Shown: positions 21,421 to 31,023 of the stretch, one piece after another
How positions within the stretch are numbered: position 1 is the stretch's first letter
Layout: every line of letters begins with the position of its first letter
Assembly (NCBI GenBank): GCA_037447655.1
Contig: JBBHKE010002397.1
Location: 91,076 to 155,075, forward strand
Length of the DNA stretch: 64,000 bases
Direction of reading: 5' to 3'
From: Zygnema cylindricum
Lineage: Eukaryota > Streptophyta > Zygnematophyceae > Zygnematales > Zygnemataceae
The notes under the pieces: generated by a model
Told to the model about the DNA's origin: nothing
Seen by the model: only the letters and a program-made list of their open reading frames with translations
Databases searched by the model: none
Translations under genes and position numbers: made by a program

Positions 21421-22589
21421 GTGCGTACGCCACACTTTGTGCGCACGCGACGTTTTGTGCGTAGATTATTACCGGAAATAATGTGGTGGTATAAATGGAG
21501 GTTCCACTGAAATTGTAGATTGGGGGAGTAATTGAACGATTGGAATTAAAGGGACGTGAGGGAGTTATTGAGTGGCTTGGAATACATTTGTAAATGGACG
21601 GCGGATCGCGAAGCGATCCAATGTGAAATGTACGAAATGTTGAATATGTACCCCGCCGGTACGGAGCGTCTTGTTTAGACAGGTGTACTTCATTTGCGAC
21701 AGGCTCATTTATTGCAAAGGACGCATGTTCAGTACGGAAAATATTTTGAAGGTACGGTTTAATTTCGGCAAGTGGGTCATGGTACATTTGGAGGGCGGAC
21801 GGCGTCCGCCGATATTTTCAAGGGATTGCAATTTTGATGACGTGGTATCAAGTGGACCATACGTATGTGATGTCGATTCACTACGTGGTTTCATCCACAA
21901 GTGAATAATCAAGTTGATACTCAATACGCGGATTTTATGGAAGCGTCGGTGTAAATATTTTGATTTAACATTGTTTTGTCTTTTTTTGCATTAATTATTA
22001 GTGTAGAATTATATTTTCAGACATACCTCGAATTATTCAGGTATACTCACATTAATTTAAGTAGATGGTAAATTACGTACAGCTGGTATGCCTCCGTACA
22101 TTTAGTGGTAGGCCTGAGTGTATATATTGTAGAACTTAGTCATTTCAAAACATAGGAACTTTCTTTACCAAAAACTGTTTATGATCATTTTTGGTAATTT
22201 TGTCTGAGTATTGCTCTCAAATCTGATGTCAGAATTATCTGAAATTCTGTATGTGTGTTCCTCTTTATATTTTTAATATTGTCCAAGATTTACAGGCCTA
22301 TTGTGTTCCTGGTTTGTGTTTTACTTCATTGTGAAGTTAGTCTGTTTTATCTGAGTTCTGGCAGACTGTTTTTCTGCAACTTTGACTAGATGATGTGATC
22401 ACTCTGTTTATTATTTTTGTCTGAAATTTTTTTAGGTTATTCTATAGCCTAGATAATATCTGTTGATGTAGTTTCAGCTTGTTTTGTTAATTCTATTGAA
22501 TTCTGTGTGTATCCAAAGTAGGCTGTTTTTGGGGTAGTTTGTGGTGCTTCCGAGGGTGAATCCATGGCTAGAAATGGCTATGGACAACA
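21398..22589 (+). repeat. Solo LTR-B in element A
   Basis: 1,192 bp from TGTTGTTTTG to GACAACA, flanked by ACCTG at 21393-21397 and 22590-22594. Removing it restores the AAACCTGTGCCTTCCCC seen in element B. The final 26 bp contain the ATG and first codons of a Gag (compare 26770-26745), so the LTR-B, like LTR-A, carries the gag start. It includes the CGGATCGC/GCGATCC hairpin at 21602-21618. Confidence 0.93.
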
Positions 22590-22650
22590 ACCTGTGCCTT
22601 CCCCTAAACTAATTTTCTGCCGGGAGAAGTGTGGTCTTAAAATAGCGAGT

Positions 22651-22669
22651 GACTAGAAAATAAGGGGAG
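22651..22669 (+). other. Polypurine tract of element A
   Basis: GACTAGAAAATAAGGGGAG, directly before the TGTAGAAATT of the 3' LTR. Confidence 0.82.
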
Positions 22670-23702
22670 TGTAGAAATTAAAGGTTATTTTAGTATTTTC
22701 TAGGTTTGTAAAATGCAGAAAAGAAGCAGAGGCAGTCTGACTCTAACTCCTCTCTCCAACTTCCACACTTGTCGCAGTCACTGAAAGTTGGAGAGGGAGA
22801 TAGAACCATGGCCGCCTATGCTATCTCGACGGGGACAGACATTAGGTTGGTAGATTTAACAAAATAGATTTTGACGAACCCGATATTTGAACCTGGTACT
22901 TGCCGTCTGTCAGGGTGGCCGGTAGCGGGTTACCTTAGCCAATTAGTCTAAGATCAAGGATAGAGTATATACATTTTGGTAGCTATTTAAATGATAACAC
23001 GTAGGCTATTTCATTTAACGGGATATTTAGACATAAATACAGTTTGTAATGTACGGCGTACGGAAAATCCGAAACGGATACCGCGCATCTTGTTTCGAAG
23101 ACGAAACAAATATTGCGCAAGTATTTATGACGGCCACGATTGTAATTCGGCTTAATCGGACGACCACGAAGCATGCCGAGATTATGGAATAGGTTTTCGG
23201 CGGTTTGCGGTTGACGTCATATCAATTGCCACGTGGCACAATCACATTGGATTAGGGCATCTCCAGGTATTACATAAATGAATCCAAAAGTGACATGTGT
23301 CGACTTGTTGGCCATGTCGTACAATGGTCGTACAGAAAGTACACCAGCACGTATACCTTTATGTACGATATAGTATTATGATTGGTGCCATACTTCAATA
23401 TATGGAGTTTTAGAGAGAGATAGGACTTAGAAAAATTTGATGGATTAGACCCTCTCTCTCAAAGAGCTTCTGTACAAAAGGTCAACTTTGGCCCTTCTTA
23501 ACTTACTGCCCAAAGGAGCAAATTCAGAGATTCTTTTTGTTATCGACTCAGGGGAGTCTTGCCTTCACATGGGTAAAGGTGGTCAGAGTTTTTGTCGCCA
23601 AAGTGGCAGTTATTCTTACTGAAACACAAAGAGGTCAGGGTTATCCTAAAGGCTTTGTGTGAGCTGCCTACTTTGAGGACCTATGGAGATCCCAAAGTTG
23701 CA
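22670..23702 (+). repeat. LTR-A1, 3' LTR of element A
   Basis: 1,033 bp from TGTAGAAATT to AAAGTTGCA. It has the GTTTCG/CGAAAC dyad (about 23085-23110), CACGTG (about 23230) and GTAC dyad (about 23315-23380). It directly abuts a truncated LTR-B at 23703. Confidence 0.9.
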
Positions 23703-24237
23703 ATTTACACCGACATCTTTGTAACCTCGTATGTCAAACAAAATAAGCTACCACTAAGCTACCACTAAGCAACTATTACCGTACAATCATCATTACTCAG
23801 AATCTATACTAGTCATATTATCCGCAGCTGTGTCAGTAGCGTTGTCCGTAGGGATCATATAAAAATAACCGCAACTGTGTTGTCTTATCCGCGCCATAGC
23901 TGCTCCGTACCGGCGGCGCATATTTATCCAAAGTAACCACAGCTGCGTTGTCATGTTTGTGTCGCTGTTGGGCCGTATCGGCAACGCCTATTTCAACATT
24001 TCGATTATTGTACATCGGATCGCTTCGCGATCCGCCGTCCATTTCTCAATGCCTGTTCAGCCACTCAATGAGTCCATTAATTCAATTTAGCCACTCAATG
24101 AGTCCATTAATTCAATTTTGGTATACTGTAATTTCGCTCCCCCAACCCATGTATCAATTCAAACCTCCATATTAAATGCAATTAGTAATTACTCAAAAAC
24201 TGTCACGTTCGCACGAAACTAACTTTTCAAAACAACA
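23703..24237 (-). repeat. LTR-B, truncated 3' LTR of element G
   Basis: Read on the minus strand it starts TGTTGTTTTGAAAAG at 24237 and matches the 5' LTR for ~535 bp, then stops at 23703 against LTR-A1. It has the CGGATCGC-TTC-GCGATCCG hairpin (24016-24034), a 30-bp tandem duplication (24061-24090 and 24091-24120) and two diverged copies of a module rich in CAGCTG and GTTGTC (about 23870-24000). Confidence 0.88.
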
Positions 24238-24249
24238 CTTCCCCAAAAG
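24238..24249 (-). other. Polypurine tract of element G
   Basis: CTTTTGGGGAAG on the minus strand, directly before TGTTGTTTTG. Confidence 0.65.
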
Positions 24250-24276
24250 TTTAGTTTTTTGCACCCGAAAAATATG

Positions 24277-24465
24277 CAGCGTGTATTGGTATGCTGCTAT
24301 GCTGCGCTAGTTCGACATCGCAGCCAAATTTGGATATGAATACAGCGTGTATTGCTATACTGCCATGCTGCGCTACTTTGACATCGCAGCCCAGATTGAA
24401 TATGAAATGCAACGTGCAATACTATGTTGCCATGTTGTGCTACTTTTCCCTTATCTTCCTTTTTA
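24277..24465 (-). repeat. 66-67 bp tandem repeat near the 3' end of element G
   Basis: About 2.7 diverged copies, starting at 24277, 24343 and 24410 on the plus strand. The shared words are CAGCGTGTATTG, ATGCTGCGCTA and GACATCGCAGCC. It sits between the coding region and the polypurine tract. It is duplicated at 35516-35704. Confidence 0.85.
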
Positions 24466-24524
24466 CAACCTCATCTACTAAGAACTAAAGCTTTCAAATT
24501 CAACACTTCGTTAAAGCTTTAGAC

Positions 24525-26770
24525 TCAGTACTCCACTCTGTCTGCAAATCTTTCTACTCTAATGGAGGTACATGCAGAAGCAAAGATGTAAAAATATTTA
24601 GAGATTGAAGAATCTCTTTCACAACTACCACTACTCATCATGCAAAGACTTAGCAAAAATAACACATCACCACTGCTTCTCCTGCCTGCTACCATTTCCC
24701 AACCTCCGCCTTCTTGAAAATTTTGTCTTGTACCAACTCCCCCTATGCCATAAACGCCAAACTCTTCTTCATTAATGCTATAACATTTCTCCAGTAAATC
24801 TGAATTCCTAGTCGTATTTGTCACTTAACCATGTTATCTTAATTTGTCGAAAATCTGTCTCCTACACACTTTTATCAAACAGTTGCTGCACATTCTCGCT
24901 TGTTATATACTTCCACGCCTTCCCCTTCCTTTGATATATGTTATTAACGCTGTTGCACAAAATTTCGTTAAAATTTCTTGAAAGGTCGTTCAAATCTCCC
25001 CATTTTTCTATCACACATTTTCTCAACGTTGCCGATTGCGTTCTTCGGTGTGAGCGATTTTGTAACATTTTTCTTCTCCAAGTGTCTTTCCTTTTTTTCT
25101 TATGACTTCTTGATCTGTTCATAGACTTTGTAATTTTTCCATGGTTTCCCTTCCCATTACCTCTATAAAGTGTAATTTTTCTCACTAATTTTTGGTCTTT
25201 TTCCATAGATCTGCCACTTCTCTTAACTGTATTTATTTTTAATATATTCATTCTGATCCTTTTTTTCAGTTAGCTGCTCTTTCCTCTTCCTCGTATTCTT
25301 TCCTATTTTCCATATTCCTTCAAATTTATGACTTTTTCCGCTCTCATGAACTTTTTTCCTTAGCCTCATTTTCTTAACAGTTTTTGTCGGTTTTTCCTTC
25401 AGTCGGTTTTTCCTTGAGATCAATAATTTTTAATCCCACAGTATTTTCCACTTCTGATGTTAATTCCCCATTTTGTGACAGTTCACTGTTATCTATCTCA
25501 TCATCTTCTTTTCCCCTTTCTCTAAGTTCTGTTTTCATTTTAGTGTTCTCTTTTTCTAAAGAATATTCTTCAATCAATTTTAAGTTTACTTTTTTAACTC
25601 CCCTTACTTCAGGAATCTCTTCTCCCTCTATGTCATTCTCACACACCATTTTATTACAAGAAGTCACACAAACCGAGTCTTTTTCACACTCTTGTTTTTC
25701 CTCACTGTTTTCGGTGATAATAATTCTTCGAGTTTCTTCCGCTTCCATATGCCTTTCACTTCCTTCGATTTCTCTTATTGTAGTTGCCTCTTCCTTTAGT
25801 AAGTTTGTGTCACTCACCAATCTGTCATAAGAAATATTGTCATTTACCGGATCCTTTTTTGTCTCCTCTTTCTCCTCATTCCGAACAACACAGAAGGTCG
25901 ATAAATAAATAATTTGTCAACACACGGTGCATGCCTTTTGTCATCTGTCGAGTCTTGTCTCTCACTTACGAAAGCACTTGATTCCCTTCTTGTTGGGGGT
26001 TGGATTAGGTTGTTTTCCCATCCATCTTTGAAATTCCCTGTAACACATGCACTTTTATACGATAGACATATCTTGAAGGTATGTCCGAAATCATTACAAT
26101 AAAAACAATTCTTAGGGTGATCTCCAAACTCACTATTACCTTTACTTTTCTGAAACTAAGACTTAGATTCCTTTATATTCCTTTCACTTGATAAAACCTT
26201 TTTATTAGCTTCTTCATCTAGAACAACTCGTCTAGCTATAGTTAAACTCCAATCCTTTTTTTCAATTAAAGTCTATCGATCTAGTGCACTCTTATATTCT
26301 TTAGATAGACTTCTCATTAACATGATAGCTTGTTGAGCATCTGTAAAGTTTTCTCCTGCCAAGTCATTTTACGCAAATAATACTTGTAAGTCAATATACT
26401 GTTTCTCCATACTACCTCCTACATACTTGAGTTCAACTATTTTGGTAACACTGCTAAGCCAATGATATAAAGACGTCTTTGCATACATACATTCTAAGCA
26501 CTTCCAAAATTTAGCTGCAATTTTTAAACTTAGGCATGACATTACCAAATCCTCAGTCAAAGAGTTCTTGATAACCCTTAGACACTCATGATTTTTCCTT
26601 TTCCATCCATTTGATGTTTCGTTCAAGGTACCGTCCACCACATCCATTAGCTCCTTCATCTTGAAGTAGCTCTCGAGCGCACACTTCCAGTAGTGATATT
26701 TTGATCCATCAAATATAGGTAGCCATGGGTGTGGGCCCATAACCTGTTGTCCATAGCCTATTTCAGCCAT
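24525..26770 (-). pseudogene. Gag-like gene of element G, multiply interrupted
   Basis: The ATG at 26770 lies in the LTR and reads MAEIGYGQQVMGPHPWLPIFDG, then a typical Copia Gag core: KYHYWKCALESYFKMKELMDVVDG, KFWKCLECMYAKTSLYHWLSSVTKIVELKYVGGSMEKQYIDL, open to 26369. After stops come LDEEANKKVLSSERN and a CCHC knuckle CFYCNDFGHTFKIC near 26075-26115. An acidic region (25820-25374), a basic region (25423-24862) and a Gly/Cys-containing end (24824-24525) follow. The acidic and basic parts resemble no known Copia domain that I recognise. Stops and shifts break it into at least five frames. Confidence 0.75.
26731..26744 (-). other. Primer-binding site of element G, half-tRNA type
   Basis: GGTTATGGGCCCAC on the minus strand, directly after the LTR-B end ACAACA. 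It is the same 14 nt as in the LTR-A elements and again lies inside gag codons (V-M-G-P). Confidence 0.75.
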
Positions 26771-27842
26771 AGATTACCTTCGGAAGTACCACAGACTACC
26801 CTTCAAACAGTATTGTTTTAAACAACACAGATTACTCCACAATAAATAAAATCACCTCAAACTACACAATATGCAGTAAAGTATAGACATTGTAAGCTCC
26901 CAAAGTTAGAGCCAAATACACTAAGGAATCAAGAAGATATAAGCTTCAGAGTTTCACAAAAATAGCTGACAGCTTCACAAACTAACCACTTAGACCTCAC
27001 ACAGAATCTTCCACAGATAACAGAATAAAATGAAACTGCAAAAAAATATAAATTCTATATTATAGAATAACTTCACAAAGTTTCATATGAAAGCACCAAA
27101 TAAGGTGATCACACCAACAGGTCAAAGATGCAAAAAACAGTTTGCCATTGCTTTAATAAACTTGACAGTGATGATCAAAATATTCTAAGTCCTACAAGTT
27201 ACACTCAGAGATTTCACTACTGAATGTACGAAGGTATACCAGCCTTACGGTATCTACAATCTACCTAAACTATTGTGAGTATACCCAAATAATTTGAGGT
27301 ATGTCAGATTGAGCAAATCTACACTAATAAACTAATTAGCAAAAAGACAAACCTTTGTTGAACAGAATATTTACACCGACATCTTTGCAACTTTCGTACG
27401 TCAAACAAAACAAGCTACCACTAAGCTACCACTAAGCAACTATTACCGTACAATCATCATTACTCAGAATCTATACTAGTCATATTATCCGCAGCTGCGT
27501 TGTCTTATCTGCGTTGTCTTATCTACGCCGCAGCTGCTCCGTACCTGCGGCGCATATTTATCCAAAGTAACCGCAGCTGCATTAACCTGTCTGCGTCGCA
27601 GCTGCGCCGTATCGGCGGCGCCTATTTCAACATTTTTATTATTGTACATCGGATCGCTTCGCGATCCGCCGTCCATTTCTCAATGCTTGTTCAGCCACTC
27701 AATGAGTCCCTTAATTCAAGTTAGGTATATCCGTACATTCGCTCCCCCAACCCATGAATCAATTCAAACCTCCATATTAAATGCACTTAGCAATTACTCA
27801 CAAACTGTCACGTTCGCACGAAACTGACTTTTCAAAACAACA
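26745..27842 (-). repeat. LTR-B, 5' LTR of element G
   Basis: 1,098 bp. On the minus strand it starts TGTTGTTTTG at 27842 and ends GACAACA. It shares the hairpin, CAGCTG-rich modules and promoter layout with 21398-22589. Its outer ~350 bp differ from the matching part of copy 2 (38720-39096). Confidence 0.9.
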
Positions 27843-28291
27843 TAAACCGTGGTCCTAATGTACGTATTATAAATTATGCATTTCTCGTTGTTTTTCGTGC
27901 ATGGCCAACGTACAAGTTCAGTCAAGAGGGGAGACATCCAACGATTATCAAGTGCGCAGAGAGGCTTTTAGGGTTGGAAATTTCCAGCCTGCACTTCGTC
28001 CACTCCTTCTCTCAATCTCCTCTCCTCCCGTCTTTCAATTAAATTACGGCCACAAATGGACAGCTACAGTAGAAGCATATTACAATAACTTTTTTTGGAC
28101 TCTCTTTCATTTGTAAAAGTTGAAATTGACAATTTTAGTTAAATATCAATAATATCGCGATATCACTTGCTATAACTGATTTATAGGTCGTTCGGTGTAT
28201 TGATTATTGTTTCCTCGCAACTAAGTACATATCGATCAAGGGCAAACGTGGTCGATGTACACACTTGCGTATGTCACGATTTTGTCTATGC
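27843..28291 (+). other. Unassigned sequence with a short open frame
   Basis: Unlike the surrounding repeats. A 71-codon frame (27901-28116) starts MANVQVQSRGETSND; I do not recognise it and it may be chance. The rest holds nothing I can name. Confidence 0.3.
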
Positions 28292-28299
28292 CTTTATAG

Positions 28300-28915
28300 C
28301 AGAGGTCGCAAACGGTCGACCGAAACCGTGACCGACAATTAACCGACCACCCGCGCCGGATCCGGAACGGATTCGGTTGCCAAATTTTGGGGGCCGGGCG
28401 GTTGCGGTCGGTTGATTCACCAGAATAAAAAATGGTCAGTCAACCAAAAAACAAAAAAAAATGAAAATTTTGTACTTGTCCTTACAATCCAACATTATTG
28501 TACTTTGTACTCTTTGGTATCGTGGAAGTATGTGACATCATGATTAGCGTCGCAAATTTGACACGGTAGTAACAATATTTATTTCGCAAATCTTAGAGAA
28601 CGTGACAAAGCTTCGCAAATCTGACACGGTAGTAAACACTATTTATTTCGCAAATCTTAGGGAACGCGACATACCTTAATTATTGGCTTATTCATACGTC
28701 CTACATTAATTAATATTGTACTTTTTCGGTTACGGGCGAGCACGGATAGTCGCGAGAAATTGAGTTTTGGTTAAATTTTGTTTTCGTAAACGCGGTCGAT
28801 TAACGGTTAACAATTTCAGAGCGTGACATAACCCGGTCAGGTGTTAGTTACTCAGATTTTGAAAAAAAAAACTGTCGGTTTCGGTCATGTAAAATTTTGA
28901 CTTTTGCGACCTCTG
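28300..28915. mobile_element. hAT-type MITE, 616 bp
   Basis: A perfect 13-bp terminal inverted repeat (CAGAGGTCGCAAA at 28300-28312; TTTGCGACCTCTG at 28903-28915) is flanked by 8-bp duplications CTTTATAG (28292-28299) and CTTTACAG (28916-28923). Short inverted ends starting CAG and an 8-bp duplication are hAT hallmarks. No transposase frame is present. The interior has CGGTTTCGGTC-like motifs near both ends and a diverged internal repeat (around 28550-28590 and 28610-28650, CGCAAATCT..GACACGGTAGTAA). Confidence 0.88.
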
Positions 28916-28923
28916 CTTTACAG

Positions 28924-29008
28924 CAGATGTCACAACCGGCCGGGTATAGATTGGGTACGGATCGGGTACGAATCGGATACGGATTTGGGTACTTAATTGT
29001 GACCTCTG
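28924..29008. mobile_element. hAT-type MITE, 85 bp
   Basis: Ends CAGATGTCACAA (28924-28935) and TTGTGACCTCTG (28997-29008) are inverted repeats with one mismatch. Flanks are CTTTACAG (28916-28923, shared with the larger MITE) and ATTTACAG (29009-29016). The inside is a run of diverged GGGTACGGATC units. Confidence 0.8.
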
Positions 29009-29099
29009 ATTTACAGCGCGCGAAGGCTTCCATTCCTCTTTTATCTACATTTGTGGTGAAGGATTTTCTTTGTTTTCTCGACCTCCTTTAGCAAGGCGA

Positions 29100-30960
29100 T
29101 ACCGGGCTCGGGGAATTAGGACTAAGTATTGTTAAAAAAAAAAAAAATGGGGCATATAAATTAAAAAGCACGATGGTAAACCATCTGAGTCCGGGGGTAC
29201 AAAAGGGGTGGCATGGCCAAAACTGAAAAACAACAATAATAAACAAATAGAGCAATGGGAACACAAAAAAAAAGAAACAAAAAACAAGGAAAATAAAAGC
29301 ACCCAAACTCAAAACGAAAAGCACGGCAACTCACAAAACCGAAACTACAACCCCAACCCTAAATCATTTAAATATCTACGAAAAGCAACCCCGTAAGCCC
29401 CCCTAGCCTGGGGGAGCACGTTGAGGGAGTTTCGGATCACGACGACGATCCATAACCCCAACAGCTGATCGGAGGATAATAGATATCTGCACTCGTTGTA
29501 AAGCCACCAATAAGTGTTGACAATAAAAAGAAGAAAGGACCGAAGGAGGAGGGCTTCTTGGTCCTCGGCGCTCGAAAGCACGTCGAGCACAAGTACGGAG
29601 AAACTCGTCATGTGCAACACCCAAACAACCAAAGATCTTGACCGCCATCGGAATAAAGTCATCCATAAGGTCTCGGTGGGCATAATCACGCTCTTTTGCC
29701 TTAGCGGCATCACGAGCTGCCACCCCAACATGTCTAGCCGCCTGACCAACAACTGTAGCTGAAGTAGGATTTGCCAGAACAATATCACCAAAGATGCGAC
29801 GTGCACCATCAAGCAAAACAGTATCGATCCGACGCAAGGGAATAATATGAGAAACCTCTCGACGCACAGAAAAGTCCCATTCCGAAGCGATAGTCGCAAC
29901 GGTGTCGCGAATAGTGTCGTGTGCCTGGATCAAATCTCCCCCATGGGAGCAGCGAAACACATGGACACCATCGGCCTCCAAGACACAACCACATGCACAA
30001 ACAAGAGAGCCATGTTAAGGAGGATGGGGGAGGCCAAGGCGAAATCGGAGTGCGGTGGTGAATTGAGCAACTAAAAATCGGAGAGTGGACAAAATAGGTG
30101 TAGCAAGAAGCAAAGACCGAGAACCAGGTCCACCACATGAGAGAAGGCCGGCACGCGAAGAATCGGAGGGAAGCGCCTTGAGAAGCTCGGATTTAATGGC
30201 GGCGACAACTCGGTCGGAAATCAATTTTTGGACACGCTCAACAGATTTTGTAACAAAATGGAGAAAATCGGCACATCCACTAAGGCTTGGGAAGGAAGAG
30301 AACGTGACGCGTCGAATAGAGAGCGTTGGAAGGCGAACAAACCGTTTGAAACCCGAGGGATAACCGTAGATAGAACTGGGGTGTCCCCAACCAAAAAACG
30401 GGAAACAAGTGTAGATGCAATAAGACACCAACTTCCCAAATAGGCAGCGCGAGCAACACGAGCAGTCGCTAATAGACCCAACCCCCCACTAGAGACAAAG
30501 AGGGATGCCTGAATGCGGGCCGATGGCCCAGACTCGCAATCAAATGCCCCAAGACCTAATAGAGTGTCGAGGACGTCCATGAGGCGATCGTCAAAAGCCG
30601 AGAGAGGAGACAATTGTCGAGGTGGGAGGGGACGTACAAGTAAGGTAAGAAGAGCGGTGGGGAAAACAACTAGTTAACATAGCAAAAGCAGCTTCGGGTT
30701 TTGGAAAGTAAGAAAGGTCGTCCACTGGGGCCAGATCTGTATGTAAAGCATCATGAAGGAATTGGGTCACGAAAGTATCCGAACCAAGGGGGCAACGAAG
30801 CATACGAATGCCATCGGAGGGAGAAGGGGTTTGAAAACCGAGAAGGGGGGTAAAGGAAAGTGGAATATCCTGAGGAGACCAAATAACACACTTCGACAGC
30901 TAGATTGCGGCTAAACGTTCCCTGAAAAAATCATATGCGAACACGACTTGTTCTCTAGGC
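29100..30960 (-). mobile_element. Non-LTR (LINE-like) retrotransposon, 5'-truncated
   Basis: Minus-strand 3' part of a non-LTR element: RT C-terminal part, a CCHC-like motif, a C-terminal endonuclease-like domain and a 3' tail. 5' truncation is usual for such elements. The tail (29340-29130) contains a GATGGTTTACCATC hairpin and CTTTTTAATTTATA. No poly(A) lies on the coding strand, but a 13-nt A run (T run on the coding strand) is at 29133-29146. The left boundary is approximate. Confidence 0.78.
29403..30830 (-). pseudogene. LINE reverse transcriptase C-terminus and endonuclease-like domain
   Basis: Reading 30830 to 29403 across three frames: RCPLGSDTFVTQFLHDAL and SCFPHRSSYLTCTSPP (RT thumb region), SSGGLGLLATARVARAAYLGSW (30613-30221) and RAGLLSCGGPGSRSLLLATP with TTALRFRLGLPHP (30431-30015). 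Then come CACGC, GVHVFRCSHGG and AHDTIRDTVATIASEW. The end, 29981-29403, has RRIDTVLLDG and FGDIVLANPTSAT, which resembles the PD-(D/E)xK-like end domain of such elements. I know this order from LINE-like polyproteins of algae and plants. There are frameshifts near 30600 and between 30330 and 30220, and no RT active site remains. Confidence 0.75.
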
Positions 30961-30965
30961 CCAAT

Positions 30966-31023
30966 TGAAATTCTATGGGCTCCATTGCCACACAGAATTC
31001 GCAGGTCCAAAGGAAGCTAATCT
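30966..31023 (-). repeat. LTR-A2 terminal fragment, 58 bp
   Basis: The last 58 bp of a minus-strand LTR-A2, nearly the same as 1683-1740 (ends with the gag ATG and TTTCA). It is squeezed between the LINE and the start of duplication copy 2. Confidence 0.8.

Larger units (their letters stand above)
18196..23702 (+). mobile_element. Element A: Copia pol plus 3' LTR, with a solo LTR-B inside
   Basis: Plus-strand autonomous-type Copia lacking its 5' LTR and gag. The order is protease, integrase, RT, RNase H, then an inserted solo LTR-B (21398-22589) in the last codons, polypurine tract (22651-22669) and 3' LTR (22670-23702). From 19823 onward the sequence is duplicated at 31024-33984 with the same lesions. 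Confidence 0.9.
19823..27493 (+). repeat. Segmental duplication, copy 1
   Basis: Two blocks recur downstream. 19823-22782 matches 31024-33984, with a single 1-bp difference in length found (21650 region). 23765-27493 matches about 35004-38719, with one 17-bp deletion in copy 2 near 38497. All stops and frameshifts are shared, so this is DNA duplication, not separate transposition. The middle, 22783-23764, is not shared; copy 2 has a different LTR there. Confidence 0.93.
23703..27842 (-). mobile_element. Element G: gag-only LTR-B retrotransposon
   Basis: Minus-strand element with 5' LTR-B (26745-27842), primer site (26731-26744), a gag-derived coding region (26770-24525), tandem repeats, polypurine tract (24238-24249) and a truncated 3' LTR-B (23703-24237). 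No protease, integrase or RT is present. It fits the class of LTR elements that encode only Gag and rely on enzymes supplied in trans. Confidence 0.85.

Noticed and set aside
15695-23702. One full-length Copia from the LTR at 15695 to the LTR at 23702
   Set aside because: The two LTRs are of different subfamilies (A2 and A1), the gag at 16839 is of the gag-RNase H type, and a minus-strand LTR fragment plus a deletion separates it from pol. They are better treated as separate elements.
23703-23707. Target duplication for the 3' LTR of element A (ATTTA)
   Set aside because: No matching 5' flank exists. The 5' end of element A is lost at 18196, and the LTR at 15695 belongs to another subfamily with flank CATAG.
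25384-25830. 148-codon plus-strand frame (Ser/Phe-rich) and its copy at 36623-37069
   Set aside because: It is the antisense shadow of the acidic Gag region of element G; a Glu/Lys-rich frame gives a Ser/Phe-rich reverse frame.
29133-29146. Poly(A) tail of the LINE
   Set aside because: The A run is on the plus strand, while the LINE coding strand is minus, so it would be a T run on the element. It does not mark the 3' tail in the expected direction.
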